From NCBI RefSeq assembly GCF_013282745.1, contig NZ_CP054044.1, positions 682,001-746,000 on the forward strand: DNA of 64,000 bases, written 5' to 3'. A model generated the notes under the pieces. That model was given only the letters and a program-made list of their open reading frames with translations. It did no database searches and was not told the DNA's origin. The DNA comes from Yersinia bercovieri ATCC 43970. GTDB lineage: Bacteria; Pseudomonadota; Gammaproteobacteria; Enterobacterales; Enterobacteriaceae. A program made the position numbers and the translations under genes. Below are positions 17,170 through 26,589 of this stretch, in pieces (the stretch's first letter is position 1; the number at the start of each line of letters is the position of its first letter).

Positions 17170-18284
17170 TTCTCAACAAAGACTTAATCAGCAGAAAAGA
17201 GCATAAAATTAAAAATACCATTGTCATTATTTCCGAAAGAAACTGGGTAATTGAAAAAATATCTGAAAAAATACGACTGACGGACATAAATCAAATTAAA
17301 AGCGTCGAAAAGGATATTTTTAATGTGACAGCGGTAAATATTCCAGATCAGACTGTCGGAGTGATCCTTGACATCAGTGACAATGGTGATGTTGAAGATA
17401 TATTAAATTTAATAAAAAATCATGTCCCTCGTGACTGCTGGTGTGTTTTAGTCGGTGATATTGACTCAATCACTATTGCACAGCAGTTTACTGAATGCGG
17501 GCTACTCTACTTAAATATTCAGTCACAATCAGCTGAACTAACACAATATTTACTGAAAGGCATTCAGATAGAATCAGAAAGAAAAGCCTTTTTTATCAGT
17601 GTGCTCGGTTGTAAAGGGGGAATTGGCACCACACTACTCAGTTATCATTTAGCTCATGAAGTAACTCAATTAAGAAAATCCCCCACTCTACTGTTACAAG
17701 GTAGTCAAGGATCGCAAGATCTTGACCTGGTGACAGAAAAAAAGATGGGTGCAGAGCTAACTGAATATCAAAAAAACCTTGATCTGATGTTATGTAAAGA
17801 GAAGAAGTTAAGTGATATTAATTTTCATAAAACTAAAAAGCATAGTTTTATTGTATTCGATCAACCAATTTATAATACACCGAAAGAAAACTTAACAGAT
17901 TATATCGAATACTCTAACTGTATAGTTTTAATACTAGACAATAGCATGATATCAGTTCGGATCGCCAAAGAGTTTATTGATACTTATTCTCGTTTTAAGC
18001 GAGATAACAAGCGAGGTATTAAATTAATAATTTGCTTAAATGAGAGCCGTCCAGTCACTAAAGACATGCTAAACACCTCAGATGTGCAATCATTATTAGG
18101 ACGAACAATAGATATTAAAATACCTTATATAAGCAAAGGAAGTGATTCAATTAGTCACTCAAACTACTTTGGCCGTAGAAAGAGATCAATTACCGAATTA
18201 GCCAAACATGCACTTGGCATTCGTATTAATACATCGGTATATAACAAAATGTGGATTAATAAGATTATACAACTGCTAAAATAA
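17160..18284 (+). CDS. tadZ: Tad polar-localisation ATPase-like protein TadZ/CpaE
   Basis: A 374-residue MinD/ParA-superfamily protein with a receiver-like N-terminal domain (about residues 1-135), thought to place the Tad machine in the cell. The deviant Walker A is CKGGIGTTLLS near residue 157; the signature lysine KGG is present but the usual GK(S/T) lysine is replaced by Thr, as in the atypical TadZ group. FIVFDQPIYN is the probable Walker B equivalent. It overlaps the preceding small gene by ten bases and lies ten bases before tadA. Confidence 0.82.
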   Translation: MQLILNKDLISRKEHKIKNTIVIISERNWVIEKISEKIRLTDINQIKSVEKDIFNVTAVNIPDQTVGVILDISDNGDVEDILNLIKNHVPRDCWCVLVGDIDSITIAQQFTECGLLYLNIQSQSAELTQYLLKGIQIESERKAFFISVLGCKGGIGTTLLSYHLAHEVTQLRKSPTLLLQGSQGSQDLDLVTEKKMGAELTEYQKNLDLMLCKEKKLSDINFHKTKKHSFIVFDQPIYNTPKENLTDYIEYSNCIVLILDNSMISVRIAKEFIDTYSRFKRDNKRGIKLIICLNESRPVTKDMLNTSDVQSLLGRTIDIKIPYISKGSDSISHSNYFGRRKRSITELAKHALGIRINTSVYNKMWINKIIQLLK

Positions 18285-18294
18285 AAGGCTCATC

Positions 18295-19578
18295 ATGAAG
18301 ATACCATTATCTACACAAGAGTTAATCCGAGAAAAAATGCTAGCGAATATTGACACAGATAAGGTGGAACATCTGGTCAATGATTATAGCAGACTAATTA
18401 ATCTTATTTCTCAAACATACCATGAGCTATTTAATGATAATGAGCATCAACTAACGACTCAAGATCAGAAAAAAATAGTCGAAATGATAGCAGATGAAAT
18501 TACAGGATTTGGTCCACTAAGAGAGTTAATGGAAGATGACTCTATCAGCGACATTATGGTTAATGGCCCGGAGAAAATATTTATTGAGCGCTATGGGCTA
18601 ATAAGCTTAAGCGATCGCCGATTTATTAATAATACTCAATTGACTGATATTACCAAGCGCTTAATGCAACGTGTAAATCGCCGTATTGATGAAGGTAGGC
18701 CTCTGGCTGATGCCCGCTTAGTTGATGGTAGCCGCATCAATGCAGCAATAAGTCCTATTACCTTAGATGGCACAGCACTCTCGATCCGAAAATTTAGTAA
18801 TAATAAAAGAAAATTGGAAGACCTAGTCGATATGGGGGCAATGAGCAGTGATATGGCCAATTTTTTGATTATTGCCGCCAGTTGTCGGGTCAATATCGTT
18901 ATCTCTGGCGGCACCGGTTCCGGGAAAACGACATTACTCAGCGCACTATCAAAATACATCTCTGAAAATGAGAGAGTGATTACCTTAGAAGATGCAGCTG
19001 AACTCAATCTTGAACAACCCCATGTGGTGCGCATGGAGACACGCCTAGCGGGGTTGGAAAATACCGGACAGATCACGATGCGGGATTTAGTCATTAACTC
19101 ATTACGTATGCGCCCCGATAGGATCATTATTGGTGAGTGTCGCGGCGAAGAAACTTTTGAAATGCTCCAGGCGATGAATACTGGCCATAATGGATCAATG
19201 TCAACACTACATGCTAATTCACCTCGTGATGCCATAGCACGATTGGAGAGTATGATCATGATGGGGCCAGTTAATATGCCCATTTTTACTATTCGGCGTA
19301 ATATTGCCTCAGCAATCAATCTAATAGTACAGGTCTCACGGATGAATGATGGATCCAGGAAAGTCCGTTATATAAGTGAAATTATGGGGATGGAAGGTGA
19401 GAATGTCGTATTACAGGATATTTTTTCATTCAAGCCAGATAAAGAACGTGATCAACAAGGTAAAATCCAGGGGGACTTTATTAATCATGGCTTATTTAGC
19501 CGCTCCGCTGTCAGGATAAATGCTGATATCTATAACTTATCAAATGAGTTAAGTAGTATTTTTTCAGTGGTGAAATAA
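18295..19578 (+). CDS. tadA: Tad secretion ATPase TadA
   Basis: A 427-residue cytoplasmic hexameric ATPase of the VirB11/PilB superfamily that drives Flp pilus assembly. It shows Walker A GGTGSGKTTLL near residue 205, the Asp box ITLEDAAELNLEQPHVVRME, Walker B LRMRPDRIIIGECRG and the His box MSTLHANSPRDA. The N-terminal domain contains GFGPLRELMEDDSISDIMVN, characteristic of the TadA/CpaF branch. Full length for the family. The stop (TAATG) abuts the tadB start. Confidence 0.95.
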   Translation: MKIPLSTQELIREKMLANIDTDKVEHLVNDYSRLINLISQTYHELFNDNEHQLTTQDQKKIVEMIADEITGFGPLRELMEDDSISDIMVNGPEKIFIERYGLISLSDRRFINNTQLTDITKRLMQRVNRRIDEGRPLADARLVDGSRINAAISPITLDGTALSIRKFSNNKRKLEDLVDMGAMSSDMANFLIIAASCRVNIVISGGTGSGKTTLLSALSKYISENERVITLEDAAELNLEQPHVVRMETRLAGLENTGQITMRDLVINSLRMRPDRIIIGECRGEETFEMLQAMNTGHNGSMSTLHANSPRDAIARLESMIMMGPVNMPIFTIRRNIASAINLIVQVSRMNDGSRKVRYISEIMGMEGENVVLQDIFSFKPDKERDQQGKIQGDFINHGLFSRSAVRINADIYNLSNELSSIFSVVK

Positions 19579-20459
19579 TGACATACTATATAATATTATC
19601 ATCTGGTATTCTATTGTTGGTATTAAGCAGCTTGAAATGGATTAGAATAAAAAGATCCATTGACAACACTGAAAAAAGGACATTCAAAAAAAATCTTCAG
19701 ATCACAAATTTCTTTAGAGAAATATTATTAGAGTGGACTGGCTACTTATCTTATATAGTTAAAAATAAAAACAAAAAGCATATAGCCATTCCGATGATTT
19801 ACTTAATTTTTATATATTCAGTAAATTATAACTGGTTCCATATTAATATTTTTCTTATATCAGTATTTATCTTTATCAGTGTGATACTCCTCCAATTAAG
19901 GTTTTCGAGAAAAATGCATCATGCTATTTTTCATCAGGACTTTCCTGAGGTCATCTTGATGATAACCATGGCAGCCAGTAGTGGTGCAAGTATTAATCAA
20001 ATATTAGAGCGTTGTGGATATGAAATAAATGGCCCATTGGGTGATGAACTTACCCTTATTTGCCGAAAGCTTAATTTGGGTGAGTCACCTGAAACTGTTT
20101 TTTATGATGCCTATCAGCGTTTTCACTACCCCGAGTTTTATTTTCTTATCACTATAATATTACTTAATCTGCAACAAGGTGGGCAATTAAGGGAGCTGAC
20201 TAACCGCTTATCAAGCGTTATAGCGAAAAACAAAACATCTGAGCAGAAAAAAGCCGTAATGACCGCTCAGACTCGGATGTCAGTAAATATTATATCGTTA
20301 ATGCCGCTGGCATTCTCTCTTTTACTCTATTTTATTGATCCGACAACAATAGAGTCAATGTGGAATCATAGTATTGGTAAGCTTATTTTTTACTATATTA
20401 TCGCCAGTGAGTTAATTGGACTGGCATTAATAAGGAAAATGCTCAGGAAGACGTTATGA
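19578..20459 (+). CDS. tadB: Tad inner-membrane platform protein TadB
   Basis: A 293-residue type II secretion F-domain protein that forms the membrane platform for pilus assembly with TadC. Hydrophobic segments lie at about residues 2-16, 75-95 and at the C-terminal half (about 240-285). The cytoplasmic F domain contains DFPEVILMITMAASSGASIN and a QQGGQLRELTNRLSSVI segment. It overlaps tadA by one base (TAATG) and tadC by four (ATGA). Confidence 0.88.
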   Translation: MTYYIILSSGILLLVLSSLKWIRIKRSIDNTEKRTFKKNLQITNFFREILLEWTGYLSYIVKNKNKKHIAIPMIYLIFIYSVNYNWFHINIFLISVFIFISVILLQLRFSRKMHHAIFHQDFPEVILMITMAASSGASINQILERCGYEINGPLGDELTLICRKLNLGESPETVFYDAYQRFHYPEFYFLITIILLNLQQGGQLRELTNRLSSVIAKNKTSEQKKAVMTAQTRMSVNIISLMPLAFSLLLYFIDPTTIESMWNHSIGKLIFYYIIASELIGLALIRKMLRKTL

Positions 20460-21295
20460 AAATATATTTTCTTATTGCTATCCCTCTATTTTTGATTGCC
20501 ATGCTATTAAAGGAGAAATCAAAATCAAATAAAATCTCAGTATTTAATCGAGTAAATGGGCATGATAAAACACAAGAAAACAAAGAGAAGGTAAAAGAAG
20601 AGAAAGAGCAAGACGATAACTTAGCTCACTTTATAAAACTGCCAGCTATATTTTATAATATGGTTTATCTGAAGTTACTGATCATCATAATAGTCCTAGC
20701 AGTAGCTATTATATTGGTCGTGACAGGTACAATTACTATTAATCTGAACTCATTGATAGGGATTGGATTCATTACCATACTCGCGACCCTTTATCTGCCG
20801 AAAGTGATGATAAAAAAAATTATCGCCAGGCGAGTTGAATCTATACTTAAGTCGCTCCCATTCTTTATTGATATTACGGCCGCATGTGTGCAATCTGGAA
20901 TGACAATAGACAGTTCACTGAGTTATGCTGCAAGAAAATTTGAGTTAATAAACCCAGACTTGAGCTTAATAATTCTCAAAATGGCTAAACGGGCAGAAAT
21001 AAATGGTCTAGAAAGCGCAATTAAAGAGTTGCATCAATGCTCCACTGCAACTGAAATAAAAATGTTTTGTAGCACACTACAATACAGTATCAGTTTTGGT
21101 TCTACTGTTTATGACCAATTAATTAAGCTATCTCAAGATATAAGAGAAATGCAACTGTTAGTCACAGAAGAAAAAATAAGTAAATTGTCGACAAAACTGA
21201 CACTACCTTTGTTTATTTTTATTCTTATTCCCTTTGTCGTATTAGTTATCTCACCTAGTGTTCTGGAGTTAATCGCTTATGTACAACAAGTTTAA
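20456..21295 (+). CDS. tadC: Tad inner-membrane platform protein TadC
   Basis: A 279-residue second F-domain platform protein, paired with TadB. The T2SSF segment includes LPFFIDITAACVQSGMTIDS and a SISFGSTVYDQLIKLSQDIR helix. Membrane segments are visible near the N-terminus, at about residues 72-120 and at the end (LPLFIFILIPFVVLVIS). A Lys/Glu-rich stretch at residues 40-55 is probably cytoplasmic. ATG overlaps the tadB stop, and its end overlaps the tadD start by 17 bases. Confidence 0.88.
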   Translation: MKIYFLIAIPLFLIAMLLKEKSKSNKISVFNRVNGHDKTQENKEKVKEEKEQDDNLAHFIKLPAIFYNMVYLKLLIIIIVLAVAIILVVTGTITINLNSLIGIGFITILATLYLPKVMIKKIIARRVESILKSLPFFIDITAACVQSGMTIDSSLSYAARKFELINPDLSLIILKMAKRAEINGLESAIKELHQCSTATEIKMFCSTLQYSISFGSTVYDQLIKLSQDIREMQLLVTEEKISKLSTKLTLPLFIFILIPFVVLVISPSVLELIAYVQQV

Positions 21296-22031
21296 ATCTA
21301 TACTCGCCATCTCTCTGTTTACATTTATAATCACTGGTTGCTCTTCTAATAATCTGAGTAAAAAGGAGTTCTCTTATCGAGAAAGTATTTTACTTAAAGC
21401 TAATAACTATGGTGGGCTTATTAGCTTATATCGTGAACAACTAAAAACAAAAGAGAATGATGCAGTTAGGCTAAAATTAGCGAATGCATACTATCTTGCC
21501 GGCGATAGTCAGTCGTCTTTATATTATTCAAAGCCAATAGTCGATAAAGAAAATGAATCTTACTATATTTTGCAAACCAAGAATCTCATTAACAGCAATG
21601 ATAATGTTGCAGCAAAAATTGCGGTAAAAAAACTCCTCGCTATTTCACCGAAGAGTTCGGAGGCCCATAACTTGCATGGAATTATATTAGCTAATGATGG
21701 TGAGACCCATCAAGCTAAAATTGCTTTTGAACAAGCCCGCACTTTATTTATATCTGATGAAACCGCAATGAATAATCTTGCTGTCGTGGCAATGCTTGAT
21801 GAACGTTATACTGATGCGGTTAGAATACTCTTACCTGACTATCTGGCCGGAAATAAAAACCCACAATTATTACATAACCTGGTGTTTTCACTTATTCAAC
21901 TTGGTGATACTGCGTATGCAAAAAAGATAATTATTGCGGATAAAATGGCAACAGACCCTGATGAGCTAATATTAGCATTGAGTCAGGTGAGCCATCTTCG
22001 TCAAGAAAAATTAAGTTCCGAAGGTGTATGA
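21279..22031 (+). CDS. tadD: TPR lipoprotein TadD
   Basis: A 250-residue outer-membrane lipoprotein with tetratricopeptide repeats, the pilotin-like member of tad loci thought to help secretin assembly. The signal peptide ends with the lipobox IITGC, giving Cys near residue 21. TPR-like helices run through the rest (KLANAYYLAGDSQSSLYYSK, AHNLHGIILANDGETHQAKI, MNNLAVVAMLDERYTDAVRI). It overlaps tadC by 17 bases and tadE by four (ATGA). Confidence 0.85.
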   Translation: MYNKFKSILAISLFTFIITGCSSNNLSKKEFSYRESILLKANNYGGLISLYREQLKTKENDAVRLKLANAYYLAGDSQSSLYYSKPIVDKENESYYILQTKNLINSNDNVAAKIAVKKLLAISPKSSEAHNLHGIILANDGETHQAKIAFEQARTLFISDETAMNNLAVVAMLDERYTDAVRILLPDYLAGNKNPQLLHNLVFSLIQLGDTAYAKKIIIADKMATDPDELILALSQVSHLRQEKLSSEGV

Positions 22032-22501
22032 TGTGCAAGATAAAACGGCTATTTTTTCAATCAAATAGCGGCTCTGTTGCTATTGAGTTTTCAATACTCT
22101 TTATTCTGTTAATTTTCACACTGTTATTTTCAGCAGAAATCTCTCGCTTACTCTATATTTCTGCCAGCCTGGATCTGGCAGTTTCAGAAGCGGCAAAATC
22201 AGCTAAGAATAAGCAAGAAAATGATAGTGCAACTTATCAGTCGGTATTCCTTAATCGCCTAATGGCTCAGCAAGGTCTATTGGGGGCTTTTATAACCAAT
22301 AATAACGCGGTCACTGCTAGTGTAGAATTTAGTGATAACATATCAGATATCATCGCTAATAAAATGAGCAAAGTATATACAGATCAAAAACTAGCACGTT
22401 ATAGTGTTAGCTACACCTATAGTCCCCTTTTTTTCCCGATTCCCTCCGTCTGGTCTAATATATTGTTATCTCGCGAGGTGATTTTTGTACAAGAAAATTA
22501 A
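22028..22501 (+). CDS. tadE: Pseudopilin TadE
   Basis: A 157-residue minor prepilin-like protein processed by TadV. The leader ends with SNSG, followed by SVAIEFSILFILLIFTLLFS, the canonical TadE G|xxxxEF cleavage site with Glu at +5 and a hydrophobic stalk. The rest is a periplasmic domain. It overlaps tadD by four bases and tadF by 17. Confidence 0.85.
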   Translation: MMCKIKRLFFQSNSGSVAIEFSILFILLIFTLLFSAEISRLLYISASLDLAVSEAAKSAKNKQENDSATYQSVFLNRLMAQQGLLGAFITNNNAVTASVEFSDNISDIIANKMSKVYTDQKLARYSVSYTYSPLFFPIPSVWSNILLSREVIFVQEN

Positions 22502-23033
22502 GCGTAATAATTTTATTCTCAACTGCCATGGTTCGGTAATTATCGAATTCGCATTTGCGGTTTTTATTATTACACTGCTTATCAAAGTGTTGCTCTCAGT
22601 GGCAACATATCAATCAACAGTGGGTAAATTGGATCGTATCTCATACTCTATTGCCGGGATAGTAAGGGAGCGGAGTAAATTATATGGCAGTGACTATCGT
22701 CTGACTCAGATGCAAGTTGATGAGTTAAAACGTCTCGCTGAAAAAATGCTATTAAATACGGGTATGAAAAGTTCTAACTTGGCAATAACAATTGAGACAT
22801 TGCATTTTTTGCCGAGCAATCCTGAAATAAAAGATATTGATAATCAGAATACTGTTTCAGTTAGCCTCGGTTCATGCCAACCAATACGACCACTATCTAA
22901 GATGATAAATTTGTCACCCTATGCCCATACTGGCCGCTGGATACCACTGTATCAAGTCACATTATGTCTGCCGACCACAGGGGGAGGTTTGGCTATTCCG
23001 ATAACATCGTCAGCTGTGGCGATTGAACGCTAA
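22485..23033 (+). CDS. tadF: Pseudopilin TadF
   Basis: A 182-residue second prepilin-like protein. The cleavage region CHG|SVIIEFAFAVFIITLLI fits the TadE/TadF rule with Glu at +5. Cysteines in GSCQP and TLCLP lie in the periplasmic domain. The start is TTG at 22485, inside the end of tadE, with AGGTG four to five bases upstream; no ATG lies near enough to retain the leader. It is followed by an 18-base gap to tadG. Confidence 0.82.
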   Translation: MYKKIKRNNFILNCHGSVIIEFAFAVFIITLLIKVLLSVATYQSTVGKLDRISYSIAGIVRERSKLYGSDYRLTQMQVDELKRLAEKMLLNTGMKSSNLAITIETLHFLPSNPEIKDIDNQNTVSVSLGSCQPIRPLSKMINLSPYAHTGRWIPLYQVTLCLPTTGGGLAIPITSSAVAIER

Positions 23034-23051
23034 CGCCTAACTCATAGCAAC

Positions 23052-24644
23052 ATGATAATAAAATTAATAAGGAAGTTTATGCTCACTAATAGATCCATTT
23101 TTCGTCCCGGCAATCTACTATCTCTCTTTATAATAATAAGTCGGAAATTTATAAAAAATGATAAAGGAGCCATTTTATTACCCTTTATTATAATATTGCC
23201 ATTTTTCATTGCACTATTATTTCTGTCCTTTGAGATTTCGCAGCTATTGCAAAAAAAAGCTAAACTCTCTGATGCTATTGAGCAAGCGACATTAGCATTA
23301 ACGGTCGAGAATGATGACCTACCGGACGAACTTCAAATGAGAAAAAACGTTGATTTAGTCTCTAATTTTTCTAGTGCATATTTGCCATTAGAGCATTTCT
23401 CAGTACCGGAGATCGATATAAAAAATAATTGTGGCCAATTGACATATAATGCGAAGATTACCATGAGCTACTTTGCTAATTTCTTATCTAAAACAGCCAT
23501 GACAAATGCAATCACCACAATAGGCACTGAAGATAATGGTGCTGCCATAAAACAAGTATCTACAATTCAAGATAAAGCTACTGATGTCATCTTTGTGGCC
23601 GACTATTCTGGATCAATGAATGAGGGTTTTCATGGTAAAGTCCCAAGAGGAGAAAAAATAAATGCCTTAAGAGATGTATTTAACCGATTGAATGGTAGCA
23701 TCCTCAAAAATAGCAATATTAATCTTATTGGTTTCGTACCCTTCTCGTGGGGAACAAAAAGAATCGTAATAGAGAATAGTCAAGAAAAAAAGTATTGTCA
23801 TTTTCCTTTTGTGCCCAAGCAATATAGAGCAGATAATAACTACTTTCGGCAATACACTGTATCTGGACTAAAAAAATTCCCTGGACTGGAAGGATTGACT
23901 GATATTGATAAGATTAACTATGGGGAACTAACGTTGGGAGAATATAACACCCTTACTAACGTCATAAAAAACATGGCTAAACAGGAATATAGAAATAAGG
24001 CACTGGAGTTCCTCCGCATTACACTTAATATTCCAACATACATGCAACAAATGATATTTATAACGACTACCATTGATTATGACGCAACAATTAAATCAAT
24101 AAATTCAGATGCACAATATATCGATATTCCATTAGATGATATAATAAACGAATCTATTTGCCTGAATAACTCCAATGCATACTCACTAGATAGTCATAAT
24201 AGTCATGATGACCTCATAGATAAAATGATAGCTATGTCACCTTTGGGCCAAACACTCGTCAGTTCTGGGATATTATATGCCAACACCCTATTTAAAAAAG
24301 AAAGCAATAACAGTAATAATAAATTAATGGTAATTATCTCTGATGGTATTGATGTATTTATAAATGATACCACAATACAACAAAGTATTTATATATCCAA
24401 GACACTGATAGATAAAGGGATGTGCGAAAGAATCAAAGAAAATAATATTAAAATGGTTTTTATCGCCATCAAAGATGGCTCAAATGAAACTAACGAACCA
24501 GCAAATTATATTGATTGGAAAAAATGCGTCGGTGAGGATAATTATTACTACGTATCTGATGCCCACGAGCTAGAAGCCGCTCTCAGGCAGTCATTAACAA
24601 CAACCTCTAGCGAGGTAGTAGGCCGCAATATACCTAAGCATTAG
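23052..24644 (+). CDS. tadG: Tad protein TadG with von Willebrand A domain
   Basis: A 530-residue protein. It begins with a basic segment and then the TadG N-terminal region KNDKGAILLPFIIILPFFIA with one membrane helix (about residues 38-65), a pseudopilin-like start. The body carries a von Willebrand A domain with MIDAS motif VADYSGSMNEG near residue 182 and later KLMVIISDGID. It is thought to interact with the outer-membrane part of the pilus machine. Last gene of the locus; a hairpin follows within five bases of the stop. Confidence 0.85.
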   Translation: MIIKLIRKFMLTNRSIFRPGNLLSLFIIISRKFIKNDKGAILLPFIIILPFFIALLFLSFEISQLLQKKAKLSDAIEQATLALTVENDDLPDELQMRKNVDLVSNFSSAYLPLEHFSVPEIDIKNNCGQLTYNAKITMSYFANFLSKTAMTNAITTIGTEDNGAAIKQVSTIQDKATDVIFVADYSGSMNEGFHGKVPRGEKINALRDVFNRLNGSILKNSNINLIGFVPFSWGTKRIVIENSQEKKYCHFPFVPKQYRADNNYFRQYTVSGLKKFPGLEGLTDIDKINYGELTLGEYNTLTNVIKNMAKQEYRNKALEFLRITLNIPTYMQQMIFITTTIDYDATIKSINSDAQYIDIPLDDIINESICLNNSNAYSLDSHNSHDDLIDKMIAMSPLGQTLVSSGILYANTLFKKESNNSNNKLMVIISDGIDVFINDTTIQQSIYISKTLIDKGMCERIKENNIKMVFIAIKDGSNETNEPANYIDWKKCVGEDNYYYVSDAHELEAALRQSLTTTSSEVVGRNIPKH

Positions 24645-24648
24645 CATC

Positions 24649-24673
24649 AGGCGCGGTCACACTCACCGCGCCT
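24649..24673. terminator. Bidirectional hairpin between tadG and exbD
   Basis: AGGCGCGGT (24649-24657) pairs perfectly with ACCGCGCCT (24665-24673) around a seven-base loop, between the converging tadG and exbD genes. There is no strong T-run on either side. It marks the junction of the AT-rich tad locus with core chromosome. Confidence 0.7.
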
Positions 24674-24681
24674 AAGAGAGG

Positions 24682-25107
24682 CTATTTAGCGCCGCCCGCT
24701 TCCATGCCGACCAAACCAACCTTGAGATATCCTGATTTGCGTAGCGCATCCATCACGCTCATCAGGGTCTCATAATCCACCACTTTATCCGCCTGGAAGA
24801 AGATGGTGGTCTCTTTATTGGATTGAGTCACTTTATCTAGTGCCGCTGCCAGTGTATCGCGATCAACCTGCTGGTCACCGACATATAACTGGTTATCCGC
24901 TTTCACCGTCAGGAAGACCGGTTTCTCCGGCCGTGGCTGCGGCACCGCTGACGATGCAGGTAGATCCACTTTGATATCCACCGTGGCTAATGGCGCGGCC
25001 ACCATAAAGATAATCAACAAAACCAGCATGACATCGATAAACGGCGTCACGTTAATTTCGTGCAGTTCACCGCTTTCATCGAGGTTATCATTCATCCGCA
25101 TCGCCAT
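24682..25107 (-). CDS. exbD: TonB-system proton channel protein ExbD
   Basis: A 141-residue inner-membrane protein with a single N-terminal transmembrane helix (INVTPFIDVMLVLLIIFMVA) bearing the conserved Asp essential for proton-driven TonB energisation. A periplasmic domain follows. E. coli ExbD is the same length. The gene lies three bases after exbB in the same operon. It energises outer-membrane siderophore and vitamin B12 receptors, which links it functionally to the fep genes. Confidence 0.95.
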   Translation of the reverse strand: MAMRMNDNLDESGELHEINVTPFIDVMLVLLIIFMVAAPLATVDIKVDLPASSAVPQPRPEKPVFLTVKADNQLYVGDQQVDRDTLAAALDKVTQSNKETTIFFQADKVVDYETLMSVMDALRKSGYLKVGLVGMEAGGAK

Positions 25108-25110
25108 AGA

Positions 25111-26109
25111 TCACCCCGCACGCAGTTGATGAGGCTGCTTAGATGACTTTGCTTCACTGCTGCTATTCAGATCGAGGTCACGGCTTAACAGCAGTAGCAC
25201 CTGTGCCGCGACATCACCCACTTGTGCACGGTAAGAACCAATCAGGCGAGCAAAGATGTTGTAGATAACTACCGCTGGGATGGCGGCGACCAGACCCAGC
25301 GCTGTTGCCAGCAGGGCTTCAGCAATGCCCGGTGCCACGACCGCCAGATTGGTGGTTTGTGAATGAGCAATGCCGATAAAGCTGTTCATGATGCCCCAAA
25401 CCGTACCAAACAGCCCCACAAAGGGTGAAATTGCACCGATAGTGGCGAGGAAACCATTGCCTTTGCCCATTTGGCGGCCAATGGCTGCCACCCGACGCTC
25501 TAAGCGGAAAGCGGCACGCTCTTTAATGCCATTGTTGTCATTCGACTCTGCTGACAATAAACGTTCGTTCTGCGCTTCACGAAGCAATAGGCTGCTGATG
25601 CTATCTGAGGCAAATACCTCTGCACGCTCTGATGCGGTATCCAGATCCGTCACTGCGCCGATGACTTCATGCTCTTGCAGTAAGCGGCGGCGCGCGCGGA
25701 ATAGCTCGGTGCCTTTGGAGAACAAAATGGTCCAGGTGACAATTGATGCCAATACCAGGCCAATCATCACCCCTTTCACCACCACGTCGGCATGTTGATA
25801 CATTCCCCAGACAGATAAGTCCATCGCCAGCCCTTGTGGAACGGGTGCCGCTATTGGCTGAACTGTCGCCGCCGGGCTTGCTTCGCTGTTTACTGCTGTT
25901 GCAGCGACGGCAGTTAGCTCCGGTGCCGGTAGCGGGGTCGATGTTGCTGTTGTTGGTGCCGCAACAGATGAAGCAATGGCACTGCTGTTGCCAGGTGCTG
26001 CTTGTGCATGACCCGCTAAACCGGCCACTAGCAGTAATGCCACTACGCCTGTCATCATTCGGCTTTGCACGAATGATCTATCTTTAATCTCTTTGCCAGC
26101 TGTTTTCAC
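25111..26109 (-). CDS. exbB: TonB-system protein ExbB, long form
   Basis: A 332-residue MotA/TolQ/ExbB proton-channel protein. It is longer than E. coli ExbB (244) because of an N-terminal part with a hydrophobic signal-like segment (GVVALLLVAGLAGHAQA) and an Ala/Pro/Thr-rich stretch of about 60 residues before the first conserved membrane helix; Serratia has a comparable long ExbB. The conserved core includes FLATIGAISPFVGLFGTVWG and AEALLATALGLVAAIPAVV. The start is taken as GTG at 26109-26107 because GGAGG lies six bases upstream; an ATG at 26133 would add eight residues. A Fur-like site lies about 80 bp upstream. Confidence 0.93.
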   Translation of the reverse strand: MKTAGKEIKDRSFVQSRMMTGVVALLLVAGLAGHAQAAPGNSSAIASSVAAPTTATSTPLPAPELTAVAATAVNSEASPAATVQPIAAPVPQGLAMDLSVWGMYQHADVVVKGVMIGLVLASIVTWTILFSKGTELFRARRRLLQEHEVIGAVTDLDTASERAEVFASDSISSLLLREAQNERLLSAESNDNNGIKERAAFRLERRVAAIGRQMGKGNGFLATIGAISPFVGLFGTVWGIMNSFIGIAHSQTTNLAVVAPGIAEALLATALGLVAAIPAVVIYNIFARLIGSYRAQVGDVAAQVLLLLSRDLDLNSSSEAKSSKQPHQLRAG

Positions 26110-26185
26110 GCTGTGCCTCCACCCAATATACATATCAATTTAAGGACGAAATCAGCTACCGATCATATCAAACAAATGGGGGATT

Positions 26186-26204
26186 GATAGTAATTATCAT
26201 TAGT
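26186..26204. promoter_or_regulatory. Fur-box-like site upstream of exbB
   Basis: On the minus strand the 19-mer ACTAATGATAATTACTATC matches the Fur consensus at 15 of 19 positions. It lies 77 bp before the exbB start, consistent with iron-repressed exbBD expression as in E. coli. Confidence 0.7.
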
Positions 26205-26589
26205 GTTTACGCCGATTTTTTGCGAAAAAAAGAGAAATTGCCTGATATCAGGGACTACGCGACTTCGACGCACCAGATTGAGCTATTGGCTGTACAGCGG
26301 GAGTGCCATTAAGTGTAAAGATGGGAAATTGATTAATTGAGCGTCATAACACCTGCGCAACCTAAAATACCCCCGATTTATGATTCCTTAATAAATCTCC
26401 CATTTCGCGACTTCCGTAGCATTTTCCCATGACAAATCCACAGAAAACAGCGGGTCACCCTATTGAGTTTTTTTCATGCTAAAAGCTGCGCCTACACAAC
26501 AATCATCATGTTAACGTAAGAAATAATTTCCCCTATAAATGCTGCCAATGAAATCTGGGCATAGCTGATAAAAAGGTAACAACGCAATC
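26205..26589. other. Divergent intergenic region exbB/metC
   Basis: About 385 bp between the exbB control site and the metC start. It should contain the metC promoter and possibly MetJ sites. I did not find a convincing tandem AGACGTCT-type MetJ array by eye. No coding potential or stable terminator was seen. Confidence 0.45.

Noticed and set aside
18636..19319. 227-codon open frame antisense to tadA
   Set aside because: It is the reverse shadow of a strongly conserved ATPase gene; no independent motifs or start signals.
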